This document shows positions 1 through 11,292 of a stretch of 64,000 nt of DNA, piece after piece (within the stretch, counting starts at the first letter, position 1; the number at the start of each line of letters is the position of its first letter). Source of the DNA: Cylindrodendrum hubeiense (Eukaryota > Ascomycota > Sordariomycetes > Hypocreales > Nectriaceae); assembly GCA_014621425.1 (NCBI GenBank), contig JAANBB010000012.1:301906-365905 (forward strand), written 5' to 3'. The notes under the pieces are model-generated. The model ran no database searches. It was not told where the DNA came from and saw only the letters and a program-made list of their open reading frames with translations. The position numbers and the translations under genes are program-made.

Positions 1-823
1 TGGAAGCCTGTCGTCAATCCCAGTCTTTCGAATCTGGTCACGCCGGAATCTTTGAATTCCTTTCTCAACCGTAAGTTTACCATCAATTCACATTCTCCAT
101 GTGCTCACTGCCTTCCTTCAATTTAGGGTTGGCCCTCGTAAGCTTTCAAAGACGCTACTCCTGGCGTACAAACGATGGATGCGTTTACCCAAGTCCCCTG
201 CACCGACGACTCCGCTACTAGTTCAACGTCCGGAGGGACCCAGCAGAACCCCGAGTACATTCAGTGTACCTGAAAGCATTGAAGCAACCCGATTGCGAGT
301 AACATTGGCTCCGCAAAATGAGCTCACAGCTGAGACGAAGACCAATGGCATCTCAGTTGCCCCTGTTTTAGGAACTGAGCCATTAACGAACCAGGACTTG
401 AATGGCGGGTACTCAGAACCCTTGTCCACCCCTCGGAAACACTTCTTGCTTGTTGACGACAATCACATCAACTTGAAGTTGCTATCCGCGTATATGAACA
501 AGCTCGGTCATCAGTATCACACAGCGATGAATGGAAAGGAAGCTGTTGATTGCTTCATCGAAAACCCCCGTTCATATGCATGTATATTGATGGACATATC
601 GATGCCAGTGATGGATGGCTTCGAGGCTACCAGGTGTATTCGAGCCCATGAATCCCAGGAGGGACTGGACCCTGTGTCCATTATTGCGCTGTCTGGTCTA
701 GCTTCAGAAGATGCACAGCGAGAGGCATTTGGAAGTGGAATGGACTTTTTTCTCTCAAAGCCGGTTAAACTAAAGGCCTTGGGTGGCTTGCTTGAATCCA
801 AGAGTCTCCTGAACTGTCGGTAG
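1..823 (+). CDS. hybrid histidine kinase, C-terminal part with receiver domain (5' end outside window)
   Basis: This is the 3' part of a hybrid two-component sensor kinase. The receiver domain at the C-terminus accepts phosphate from the upstream kinase core or passes it to an HPt protein. Bases 3-70 encode an exon ending in FEFLSQP. A GTAAGT...TTTAG intron (71-126) joins it in phase to VGPRKLSKTL, the QPxGPRKL motif often seen just before the receiver domain in fungal hybrid kinases. A low-complexity Ser/Thr/Pro linker follows, then the receiver: acidic pair in FLLVDDN, phospho-acceptor Asp in LMDISMP, the Thr/Ser position in ALSG, and the invariant Lys in LSKPV. The stop is TAG at 821-823. 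The sensor, HisKA and ATPase parts lie left of the window, so the kinase group cannot be assigned. The receiver assignment is secure. Confidence 0.88.
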
Positions 824-1147
824 TGCGGTTGTGTAAGCTAGTGTATTTTTAGGAGAAACACAGATCCACAGTACAGTAGAATTGCATTGATACCATTCAA
901 CTTAATATTGTATTGTTACTGCGGGAAAGGACACGCGCAGATTGTATGCCTCAGCCGCAAATCCCTTAGCTCGAGGCATATCCAATCGCTTAGTCTTGTG
1001 GCTGGGCAGCCTCATCACGCCCTGCTAGCATGCATCCCTTATCAACTCTCGAGGAGTATTAGTAAGCTTCGCTGTAAGACAGACTATTGTTCACAGCCTG
1101 ATTTTGTTATCCTACACAACTTGAACCTTTCACCGACGCTGGTCAAG
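824..1147. other. intergenic spacer, no gene seen
   Basis: This spacer separates the histidine-kinase stop from the start of the RBR ligase gene. It contains open frames but none has recognisable protein features. It presumably holds the 3' UTR of the first gene and the promoter and 5' UTR of the next. Confidence 0.5.
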
Positions 1148-3424
1148 ATGTCGCAGGACAGAGATCACACAGGGACGAATGGTGGGTTGCCTCACTCGAG
1201 ATGGGCGCCAGCCAACGGGGAGCCCAGTAGAGCTGCCTCTGCCCAAGGTATGTTTGGCGAGCATAGACTCGGATACTTATTCCAAAAATCCCGCACTTGG
1301 CTAGTCGGAGACGCGTACTAACTGAACTTGGTTCTCAGTCAGCGCCCGAGCCGAGCCATCCCCTCCCACGCAACGGTCAAATAACGTTCCAGACACGTCC
1401 CTGGGCAGTGGTGGGGACCCCGGCCAAGTGCCGCAGCAACATAACTCTCCAGGCATCTGGCCAGCTAGGGAAGTTGCGCCAAACACTACAAGTCCCCGGG
1501 GCTTTGGTAGTCAACATCTCCTAGGCCAGCCTGTCGTAAACCTATTTGACGCGGCTCGTCGTCCGACTTCTGGGGTTGACATACAACGCTCATTTGGTCA
1601 ACTGACAGTCTCACACCAAGTTGTAACTCCATTCAGGGTCGGGGGTATCAGTCAGCCAGCCCGACACAGCGGAGCTCCCAGTTTTAATCTGCCTCAGCTA
1701 GGGCTAGATGACCCCTTAGAGCCCTCGCCGGTAGCATCATCTAGGGCCTGCAACTTGGAGACATCGAATTCAGAGGACATTAAGAGATTGCAATTGGAAA
1801 ACATGGAGTTAAGAATCCAACTACAACAAAAAGATGACACCATTCGCCGCTTAAATCAGGCGGAAGCAGAGAGGCTCATACAACAGAACTCTCGCCGCCA
1901 AGGCTCAAGCTTCGAGGATCCGGGTCGGAGTGAACTTGACCAACCTCGAACTTTCATGACCTCTGATCGAAGCCCCGAAGCCCGCCTGGCGCGTATTAGC
2001 GTCCAATGCTCGATTTGCACCATTGTTGGACGAGTCCCTAATCGACAGCACCCCGACCCCCCAGACTTGTTCCCATATGTTGAGGGCAACACGCTTAGCG
2101 AGTTGAGCGAATCAGGAGATAGGTTCTGGGAACCACCTTGCTGCAAACAGACATTGTGCTGGAAGTGCTTTAGGATGTTTCTTTTTTCCAACTTCGTGAT
2201 CGACATGTGGTTCGACTTGGATTCAGATGCTTGGCTACAGTGTCCCGAACCAGGCTGCGAAGGACGAATTCCTGTTCAAACAGGAATATTCCCATCGAAT
2301 ACAATGTATGTGAATTTCGAAGACGCCAGAGCATATTTTGGATTCATGGCCGCACTATCACTTCGCACCACACTTAAAGCCATGAGCCCAAGGCCACCCC
2401 TCAAGCTCTCAAGATGGCTGCAGAGCTTCACACACAACTCATTTATCTTGGGCGAATGCGAAATCCGGGAGAAGATTTTAATATCATCTCGACGCTACAG
2501 ATACTACCGATGGAGTCTGGAGATGGTTCTCAAACTATCCTCGTGCCCTTCCTCAGCAGTTGTCTCGTTCGGGGCGACACAACTAGTTCTACTAGGGAAT
2601 GCGTTTTATGTGCTGAGAAATATGTTGACGTTGTTGATGGCACACCTGAGGATGAAGCTGCCTGGGACAGGGCCACATTCGGGTTTCCAGGCACTTGGCC
2701 CTTGCAGGTTCGAGACTTTCCGCCCCCGTTGGTCATCTATGAGTGCAGCATGCGCCACTCGCTAGATGTTTGCAAGCTCTGTCTGGCTACATATATCCAG
2801 TCACAGGTTGATCAACAAAAATTAGAACTCAAGTGTCCTGCCGAAAATTGCGAGCATGTGTACTCGCCACAGGAGGTGGCTCTACTGGCCGGCTCCGAAA
2901 CTTGGAACCGCCATAACGAGTTCCTCGCAAAGAGATACCTGGGAGGTATCGAAGAATTCCGATGGTGTCTCCGTCAAGGTTGTGGGGCCGGACAGTTTTA
3001 TGATGCCCAGAGTAGTATCGCAGTCGAGCAGGCGAATATGATGGAGTGTATTGAGTGTAGTTTCCTCATGTGCTTTCGCCATCAGGTCGCGTGGCACCGA
3101 GGGCGTTCATGCGACGAGTACGACTCTGAAGATCAACACGGTGACCCGCAAATCGCGATGACGCAGCAGTTGCTCAATGAACAAACGAAGCAGTGTCCCG
3201 GTCTAGGCTGTGGAATACGCATTCAGAAGGATGCTGGGTGTTTCCACATGACGTGTGCGTCTTGCCACTTCGAATTTTGCTGGGAATGTCTAGCCGACTG
3301 GGATGAGATCAAACGAGGAGGTTTCAACTATCACAGACCAGGTTGTGGCTTTCGCAATGGTTATGTGCCTGAGCCGACTATGGTAATCGGAAACAACTTA
3401 GAGGAGGCCTTGAGGAGGTTCTAG
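1148..3424 (+). CDS. RBR (RING-IBR-RING2) E3 ubiquitin ligase with an additional upstream zinc module
   Basis: This is a putative RING-between-RING E3 ligase, which would take ubiquitin from an E2 onto a RING2 cysteine before passing it to substrate. Model: exon 1 1148-1247; intron 1248-1338 with a perfect TACTAAC branch site; exon 2 from 1339 to about 2542; a short intron at about 2543-2595 (acceptor could also be 2586, both in phase); last exon to the TAG at 3424. Product about 710 aa. The N-terminus is disordered with a short coiled coil (LQLENMELRIQLQQK). A first Cys-rich block has CSIC, CCKQTLCWKC and CPEPGC. A canonical RBR follows: RING1 (CVLC, CKLC, CPAENC), IBR (WCLRQGCGAG, CIEC, MCFRH) and RING2 (CPGLGCGIRI). 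The catalytic Cys is expected in KDAGCFHMTC, followed by FCWEC. The second intron has a weak donor, so a frameshift there cannot be excluded. Confidence 0.8.
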
Positions 3425-3513
3425 CCTCCTCCACCCCGGGATCAGGAAGGCCTAGTAATGATTGAGGTCCTGTGTTTATTAAGTATTTTTTAACCAGAAT
3501 GTTACAACATCGT

Positions 3514-5382
3514 TCAGGGTATACCGCCGTATAGTCTTCCATCCCTGATCTTAATCTTTGACTGCATCCGCGCAGGTACCAAGACTATATGCGAAGCCCC
3601 ATCCCGCTCCTCAACCGAGTAGCCGACCGGTTCACATTTATCTAGGTCTTTACTCAGTTCAGCATCGGAGTAAGCGCTTGTATTCGCCCCCAGGTCCCTC
3701 TTCACACTCTCCGCCAAATCTAACGACGCCCGTATGTCACCACCGCCGCGTCGGAACTTGACAAGCTCGCTGTTGACCTGCGCGTCCAGCCACAACCCCC
3801 AGCATCCAATCACCCATACGGCCTCGATGCAGAGGCCTATGAGTGCCATGACGGCTGATAGTCCCCAGACGTACCCGTGTCTTTGAACACATCGGAGGTT
3901 GTCGGGGAGGAAGAATTCGTCTTCAAGGGGCTGTCCACGGTAGCAGACGCAATTTCCAAGGTTTGTGAAGAACAGGCGATGTTCTTTGCAACCTTTTCCA
4001 ATGTCAAGGAACGGGGCTTGCAGCTCGAACGTCTCATTATCGTAGGTGAATGTCGAATTATAGGGAAGAACACCTTCGCCCTGCGTGATGGTGCGATTGA
4101 GGAGGAATGTGGCATTGTTAGAGTCCAGTGTATAATTCGCGACCTGCCATGATTCCCATTCTGAGACAGGTTCGTAACTTTTGCCCTGGTCCTTGAATTC
4201 CCAACCTTTCAATGCGGTGGGAATGCCTGAAGGGGGGTTCGTTGGGCTCCGTTGAGATGTTCCAAATCTTGTCGTCCAGTAGCCAAAGTCCTCACTCATG
4301 TCGATGGTTTCATTAACTAGATCCCCTATCAATTCGGTATCATAATACATGTACTGAGCCACATCGTGATTCAGATAATTTTGAATATCACGGATACTTC
4401 TCGCGTCTAGATCAGCGTCAAATTAGTTTCTCGTGCATTCAACTAGTCGATAAAGCGAATACTCACAAGCATATACATCCCTGAACCCTTGGGATGTGCT
4501 AACAGCTGGCGTGGTGGTTCCCAATCGAAGTCTATTCCATCCTTCGATCCCTTCATAATACCATTTATATTTGATTCCTTGATATATTTCGTGCAAGGTA
4601 GGTCCCAACTCGATGTGGTCGCCTTCCCAGCCGAGGCGCTCTCCATCGAGAACCCAGCACATAGTCATCTCTGAGTTGTCCAAGGCTGCGAGAGTTCCAT
4701 TGTCTAAATAGTACATCCGTGAACTTGGGGCAATGTATCCAGTTACTGCACTCCAATATGTCCCGAATGCAAGAGCGTAGAAAATGGCCATGAATAACCA
4801 GAGAGTGGCCAGAACAGTCCTGCATTTTGGACGCCTGAATATCATTTTGCACAGCTCCCAAAGAGAAAATAAGGACACGGTAGTAAATGTTAGGTTCATA
4901 TAGTATCGGTAAGGAACCGCGGATACCTCCATAATGCGCGTGAGCGCGTCTCGTGCGACATATCGATAAAGGATCCAGGCATGCAGGGCTCTGCCACCCT
5001 GACCGATGATGACATCCCACAGAAGATCGATTAGCTTAGCTTGCACGAAGGTAAAGTTCTTGGCTATTCGGATATCGATGATGAACGCTTTCTCGATCTC
5101 TGAAGCGGTTTCCGTTTCGCATTTGTCTTCATAGCCGAGGTCCCGGCTCGACCCATCGTAGACCTTGACACCGTACATGACGGCAAGGATTGAGACAAGG
5201 CACGTGCCAACAGCAACGAGGAAGTGTAAGGTGATGTCCCATAGTCTCCCACGCGCAGCGAGCTGTTTCGGAGGGAGCGGGCTGATTGGGTGATCCAGTG
5301 TTGAGGGGGATTTATCCGCGTACGGCATGTCCTGCGAGGTGCCGTCTCCATCGTTGGGATCAAGGTGAGAATAGCCGCCCAT
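3514..5382 (-). CDS. fungal-specific multi-pass membrane protein, unknown function
   Basis: Two exons (5382-4467 and 4406-3514) are joined over a GTGAGT...CTAG intron (4407-4466) in phase, giving about 602 aa. I chose the start at MGGYSHLDPNDG. An in-frame ATG at 5538 would add 52 residues rich in basic and Pro residues and cannot be excluded. Four hydrophobic segments are visible: around HFLVAVGTCLVSILAVMYG, FTTVSLFSLWELC, LATLWLFMAIFYALAFGTYW, and near the C-terminus MALIGLCIEAVWVIGCWGLW. A large, probably extracytoplasmic domain rich in N-glycosylation sequons (NFT, NGT, NET, NAT, NRT, NST) lies between segments 3 and 4. The architecture resembles an uncharacterised family widespread in Fusarium and Colletotrichum. 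No catalytic motif is seen. Confidence 0.75.
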
Positions 5383-5538
5383 ATTGTCAAGCGGCCTGGC
5401 GAAGCGGCCTGGAGACGTGACAGGAATATGTTGGTCGTGACAGGTCTCAGCGGGATCTTCGGCAATTAAGTGAATCGTTAGCGGTGTCGGAAGGATTCTA
5501 CTACGTAGTACAGCCGCAATCCTACACGCATGTACCAT

Positions 5539-6341
5539 GTTTTTGCGCCAGGCCCCTGGTCGATCGGCTGTTGTTCAGTGCATCCAGGCTGTGTTGTGGC
5601 CCACTCGGCCCTACCGGACACTGCAAGGATCGACTTTTTTATGGCAAACTGCAGACTCTAGCTCTCTATCATATCGGTTTAATGATCACAGATCCTTGAC
5701 CTATTTACAGTCTCAACAGGCAATCGCCAGTTCCATGCCTACTCAAGAAAGCTGATTTCATCTCTGCACCAAAGGAGGAAGGGCTGGCGGGGGATGCCTG
5801 CGCTATCAGTTCATATGGGGCTAATAGAGCTTATGTACTACGTTTAAGTAATCTCCACACGCAGCCATGCGCAGCCCCATGTCGGGGGCGAAATGCTGAC
5901 CACGTCTCAGAATTTCAGCTACGCAAAGCGGGCACGAACCAACCACTAATGGAGAATTGACTCCTCTTGTCCCCGATCAACCAGAGGGGCTTCAATTTAA
6001 GCCTATAGCGACCTGAATCTGGATGGGGAAATGGGGGATCAACACTGCAACGTCGGCAATACGTCATGGATCGCCAGGAATGACATGTCCATTTACCCGT
6101 ACTACGCTCAAACCGCGTGTACAAGACTGAAAGTACAACCGAATGCCACCCGACCCCAGCAAAATACCATCACCAAAATAGATCTCGCAATGTGCCACCC
6201 GTCAGCCTCGTTCTTCCTTGTCAGCTTTGGTCAGAACCACAAAGCGACAATTCGCCGACATCAAGCATGTCTCTACTATCATCCACTCAATCTTTTACAA
6301 TGTGCGTACTTTGTAATGAAATATTTTTCGTGTGCAAACTC
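5539..6341. other. intergenic spacer, no gene seen
   Basis: About 0.8 kb lies between two minus-strand genes. Short open frames on both strands lack consistent codon use or motifs. I take it as the promoter of the membrane protein gene to the left (start 5382/5538) and the 3' region of the gene to the right... that is, transcription of the 6342-7586 gene ends here. Confidence 0.4.
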
Positions 6342-7586
6342 TCAGGTTCTCATTGCCCCACTATTTGGTCCAGTGGCATCTTTCCACGCCCTCCATGCAA
6401 TCCAAACCTGGAGTGCTGATAGACCGAGTGAGAGGATCCCCACAATGATCGATATCGCCAATGCTGCGAGGGCGACGATAAACGCATTGCTTTCAGAAGA
6501 CTGCCACTGGACCCATCGCTCAAACCTGTTTCGAGGTGGTCGGTCTATAACTAGTTTGTGCAATGATGCGAGTCGTTCTCCCCAGTAAAGATATTCCAAA
6601 GGATCGTCGAGTACCTCGAAGCCTTCAGCTTCAGAGCAGTCTGCATCGAATCCATTTCTTTTTATCAGCTTCTGTAAGATCTTCTCTGACCTGTCGTCTC
6701 CCCAGTGAAATAGAATTTCTTGTAAAGAGTGGAGGGTTTCCGCAAGCAGCCGCGGTGGAAGTGAGCCCCTAAATAATGTGAGCGAGCATGTTGCTAGTCA
6801 AACGTCTTACTGCGCCAACCTTTGAAGATAGGACAATAAATCCTCTTCCTGATTAAGGTTGTAACCTTGGAGACGACGGAGCTGGGCCTTTAAATATGAC
6901 GTGTGATGAAATAAGTAGAGAATATTGTTCTTCGGGTCGTGCAACAAATGTTCAGCCAGATTATCTGTCCCCCTAAAGTTGATACCAAGCCGAGATTTCA
7001 GTTTCCAGGCCTTGATTGACTGTGTATCATCGAGGGCTTTGGTGACCCTCAATGAGGCTTTTGAAGCTCTAGGAAAGGAATTAAAAATGAACTGTTGAAA
7101 AGATTCGCTTGGCTGCCATGAAATGTGTCTGTAATGGCCAATCGAGAATCCTGGTCCATGCCAGTCGGCGACCGCAGGGTCAAGCATAAACATCGCGTGA
7201 ATAGCCACAAAGACGATAAATTTGGCCCGATGCACTGTTTGGTTCGGTCCCAGCATCCCTTGAAAATCATGTGTGGCTTGCTGAAGGGATTTCTCGGGGT
7301 CGCTTCGGATGACTTGCGCTGCTAAGAGGACATCTTGATGGCTGGGTGGAGCCGAGTCGTTTGGCTGCGGATGTTCAATCTGCAAGATGTGAACAGCCCT
7401 GGCTATCAGCTGATCGTATACCCTGAAATATAAGACAAAAGGCCGGTTCTCTGTGCCAAGAAACTCGCTGGCAATGCGTTTTTGGTAGTTAGGCATGGAA
7501 CTCATGCTGTTGAATTCCTGATCTTGTACCTCACAACTCGTCGGACCGACTAATGTGAAGCCAGAAACTGGTACGGAAATAGACAC
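6342..7586 (-). CDS. fungal-specific protein with C-terminal membrane anchor, unknown function
   Basis: Two exons (7586-6811 and 6768-6342) flank a 42-nt intron (6769-6810, GTAAGA...TTTAG). Joining them gives one 400-aa frame. The splice restores a continuous conserved-looking stretch: LQRLAQ followed by GSLPPRLLAETLHSLQEIL. The protein is a soluble alpha-helical region followed by one C-terminal transmembrane helix (ALAALAISIIVGILSLGL) ending in AWRAWKD. The motifs NLAEHLLHDP, LYLFHHTSYLKAQL and EYLYWGERL...DRPPRNRFERW match, from memory, a family common in plant-associated ascomycetes and often present in many copies. No enzyme motif is visible. The family is fungus-restricted as far as I know, and a role in recognition or stress is only guesswork. 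The start is the first Met of the open frame and could be internal. Confidence 0.78.
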
Positions 7587-8035
7587 TGTAGAAACAGAAA
7601 TGATAGGAATGCAATATAGAGGCAGCTAGGGGTCCGTGGCGCCTAATACTGCGCCATACCCAGATCCTCTATCAAGAATTATGAGAGTAGGTAAGGCTGT
7701 GCACAGCCCCAGGTAGCATCCATTTGTAATTTGGCGACCAGGCTGAGGGAGCCTCGCAGTGAGTCTTTATTTAAAGAGGGGTAACGAAGCCTCGACTCAT
7801 CTAAAGCCAATCAAACAGGCGATTCCATGATCACATGGACAAGGATATGTCCAATTGGCTGCCAGCACAGATTGGTGTCGCCGTAAGCGCTGCGGGTTTA
7901 CCCGTTCAACTTGAAGAAAACATCCACAATCCGATTGCCAGTAGCCCAACAGCTCGACAGAATAGGTCCCAGTGACCCTGAGCACATTTCCCGGGCTTTC
8001 CGATCGCGGTCACCTCTCTTCCACTAGCCGAGCTG
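7587..8035. promoter_or_regulatory. divergent intergenic region
   Basis: This 449-bp spacer lies between the divergently transcribed tail-anchored protein gene (minus) and the protease-TPR gene (plus). It should carry both promoters. No single regulatory motif stands out by eye, and no small gene is seen. Confidence 0.4.
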
Positions 8036-10844
8036 ATGTCTTCAATGGTCAGGATCCAATCGCACGCCTCTGAACGATCATCACTGGATCTAGAGGTGTG
8101 CGATATGGAGGTTCGGGAACAGGAACAGCGACGCCGTCCATCGATCGGGACATCTATCAATCCACCTACTCCCCCATCTCCAGACCATTCGTCTTCGACG
8201 CGCCCTAGTCTTCCCTCGAACCGAACTGTCAAATCTCAATTGCGCTCGAAAGACCCAGCCAATCCTTTGAGAACCTTCGCTCAACCCTTGAGAAGCTTCG
8301 TTGAGCCCCTAAAAACTCTTATCGAACCCTCAAAAGAGTGCATAGATATACTGGAAGACTTCTATACCAACCCCATACCAGTCCCTGGCAGCAAATACAA
8401 AAAGCAGCTATATCCCCTGGCCCCAGTGAAGATAGGCTGTTGGAGTGAGAGGGAATATCAAGAGAGATTCAAATTCGTCAGAAAAGAGTTGAAATCTGAA
8501 GTGGATCGACACCCTGAGCTCCGTGACGTTGCAACTCGGATCAGCTATGAGCTGCGTATGGTGGGAACGAAACCGAAAAATGCTATTCCAAGCATCGTTA
8601 TCTTTTACCTATGCGATCCAAAGGAAATTAAGTCTCTGCAGTCTCTGTTCAAGAGTAGAGCAGAAGAAAAGCTGCACTGTGGGAAAGGCCCTCCTAGAAG
8701 CGGAGTTTCCAACATTCCCCCTTTCAAACTGGTATACTTCAGGTTGACGACAGGACCAATCATTCGAATGGGATCAGAAGATGATCTACTTGCCATATTT
8801 AACAACACCACGACGTATTGCGGTGGACTCATTCAGTGTCAAAACACATCGGCGACATTGGGCGTGTCAATTCAAGTCGATGATATCATTTCATATCTCA
8901 CGGTTGATCACATATTCGCTCCAAACACAGCCTCTCTATCTACCTTGACACATCAGATTGAGAAGTCATATTGCGAGACTTCGAGCGGATCGACGAGCGC
9001 TTCGTCCGAGGCAACGATCCCCGGACTCGAGACGCAACAGTGGCAGGATCATGATGATGACTTGGAGGACTCAAATGGACTGTGGGAGGATGATGATGAC
9101 GAATATGAGTTCGACGACGAGTTTGAGGATGACCTTAACCCAGCATCAAGTAACAGGCTCCCGAAGCCCCCCAAAACTGGTCACAGACGTATTCAAACCT
9201 GGGAGAAACTCACACCGCCATCGAAACTCGACCCATCGTGGCCGTATCTCGACTGGAGTTTAGCTCGCCCAATTCCCCAGCATCAAAAGCCCAGCCAGCC
9301 GAACGCCTTCTTCCTGGACGGTTTTCAGGCTAAGCCAACTGTCCTTGACAGAGTTAGAGATAGCCCACGTGGCCATCTCTTGCCAGTCAAGATGGTCTCA
9401 GCTATTCGAGGAGTTGTCTCGGGCCGGATACTATACGGCTCCAGTTTCTTAGGTTCGCAACCTGGACAAGATGACTGCGAGGTTCTAACAGTGGTTCTTG
9501 ATGATTCCTACGGTAAGAAATCTCGCTATTCATACTCAGGAAGGCCTACACTAACGGAAGTTTATAGGAGGACTCATTGACGGCGAATGTGGTTCAATCG
9601 TTATTGACCAAGAAACCAATGAGGCATATGGACACGTTGTGGGCTGTAATCCTTTCGGCCATGGATTTATTATTCCCTTGGAACATGTTTTCAACCAAGT
9701 GAAGGCCAGCTTTGGGGCCAAACAAGTCGGGCTTACACCTTCATCCTCGGACACGAATGTAGCCCAACATCCATCCAAGCGCTCAGCCCCCTCACCAAGC
9801 TCACTTGATCGAATTCCAGCGCGAAGAGTCTGTATTGAGCATGTCGAAGATGATATTTCTGCTCTCCCTGGATCCGTTGATAGCCCCGAAGAGTCTGATC
9901 AGGTATCCGACCAACAGCTGACGTTACGAGAGGAGTCACAGTCGAAAGAAAAGGATCTGGCGATGCAACTGAAGGAGCTGACACTACGGAGATCTGCTCT
10001 AGGCTCAGACCACCCCGATACGGTCGCTAGTATGGAGAAACTTGCACTGATATTTGAAAATCAGAGAAATTACAAAGAGGCTGAGGGGATACACAGGCAG
10101 ATACTTGCGGTGCTATGCAAGGTGTCAGGACCTGAACACCCTATCACACTCGCGAAGATGAACAGCCTGGCACTTGTGCTCAAAGTTCAAGGAGAGTACA
10201 TTGAGGCCAAACGTATGCTAAAACAGATTCTTGAGCTCCGGCAAACGATCCTAGGCAAAGAGCATTTGGATTCACTTGCTACCATGAACGATCTCGCCCT
10301 TGCATGCTATGACCTGGGAGATCTTCATGATGCCGAAAATATGAATCGACAAGCACTTGCTCTACGAAAAGAGATACTGGGTGAAGAGCATTACGATACA
10401 ATCACCAGTATGAACAATCTTGCACTTGTTCTCGACAGCCTGAACAGGTGTCGTGAGGCCGAGTTGTTAAATCGGCGGGTGCTTCAGTTACAAGATAAAA
10501 TATTCGGCGAGGAGCACCCTGACACACTCACCTCCATGAACAATCTCGCCGTTGTGCTCGACCACCAGGGAAGTTACGACGATGCTAAGAAACTGCTGCA
10601 AGAGATCGTACGAGTTCGTAACAGAGTGTTGGGCCAGGATCATCCTGACACGCTCACGAGCATGAACAACCTCGCAATTGCACTCGCTAATCTGGGAGAG
10701 CATCATGAAGCTGTACGGTTGCTGGAAGATACCATTACTTTACAGGGAAAGGTTCTAGGCATACATCACCCTCACACAATCAAGAGCAAAGACACCCTTT
10801 TGGTTATGCTTAAAGGATTACCTCCAGACGATGGCCCAGCCTAG
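8036..10844 (+). CDS. trypsin-fold protease-like protein with C-terminal kinesin-light-chain-type TPR repeats
   Basis: Two exons (8036-9512 and 9568-10844) are joined over a 55-nt intron with a CTAAC branch site, giving 917 aa. Residues 1-120 are disordered and Pro/Ser-rich. Residues about 230-540 look like a chymotrypsin-fold peptidase. They include CGGLI, the His motif YLTVDHIF (His292, compare LTAAH of trypsin), an Asp motif PYLDWSLARPI (Asp406) and the nucleophile motif GECGS (Cys499) followed by VIDQETNEAYGHVVG and FIIPLEHVF. Related fungal proteins, as I remember them, read GDSGS here, so the nucleophile would be Cys. An acidic insert (EDDDDEYEFDDEFEDD) lies between His and Asp. Residues about 630-915 are seven 42-residue TPRs of the LGxxHPDTxxSMNNLA type. 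This layout fits fungal NLR-like/signalling proteins that pair an effector domain with repeats, but no NACHT or NB-ARC is present. Peptidase activity is inferred, not shown. Confidence 0.75.
9990..10800 (+). repeat. tandem 126-bp TPR-coding repeats
   Basis: Seven in-frame repeats of 42 codons encode the TPRs of the protease-like gene. The core LGxEHPDTLTSMNNLAxxLxxxG recurs. The last four units are most alike, for example ATGAACAATCTCGC, ATGAACAATCTTGC and ATGAACAACCTCGC at the same phase. This suggests fairly recent unit duplication or conversion. Confidence 0.75.
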
Positions 10845-11292
10845 CCGCAGTGTCACCATCAATGCGTTTTTTTATTTAGTTAGCAGAAACATCATTTCAT
10901 CCAAGATATCCAAACAAATCAAACATGAAGAAGCATCATAAAATACACCCTACGAATACGCCTTACAAATTTCGTGATACTCCACAGTGGGCTTGGTGGG
11001 CAGGGATGTGGGAGCAGACGGTGTAAAATCCGTCCGAGCGAGCAGAAGCTCCGAAGACGCTCGGAATAAAAAGTCAGGCCACAATCGCACTGCCGGGGCC
11101 CTATCACGTATCCCGATGTTTTTCTCCCGCTGTTGCTCGTTTTATTCATGTTATTCCGTTGCCAATCCCCCATGAGTCAATACATACTAGAGCTTAGTGT
11201 GATCGGCGACATCCTTCGAAGATCTTAAAACACTAGTTCTCTGAGCACAATCCTCGGTTAGGCCAAGAATACTGCATAATCCTCGAATCATC
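10845..11292. other. intergenic spacer, no gene seen
   Basis: Nothing recognisable is seen here. It should contain the 3' UTR of the TPR gene and the promoter of the small membrane protein gene. Confidence 0.4.

Noticed and set aside
6031..6588. 185-codon plus-strand frame
   Set aside because: Overlaps exon 2 of the tail-anchored protein gene in antisense and has no protein-like features.
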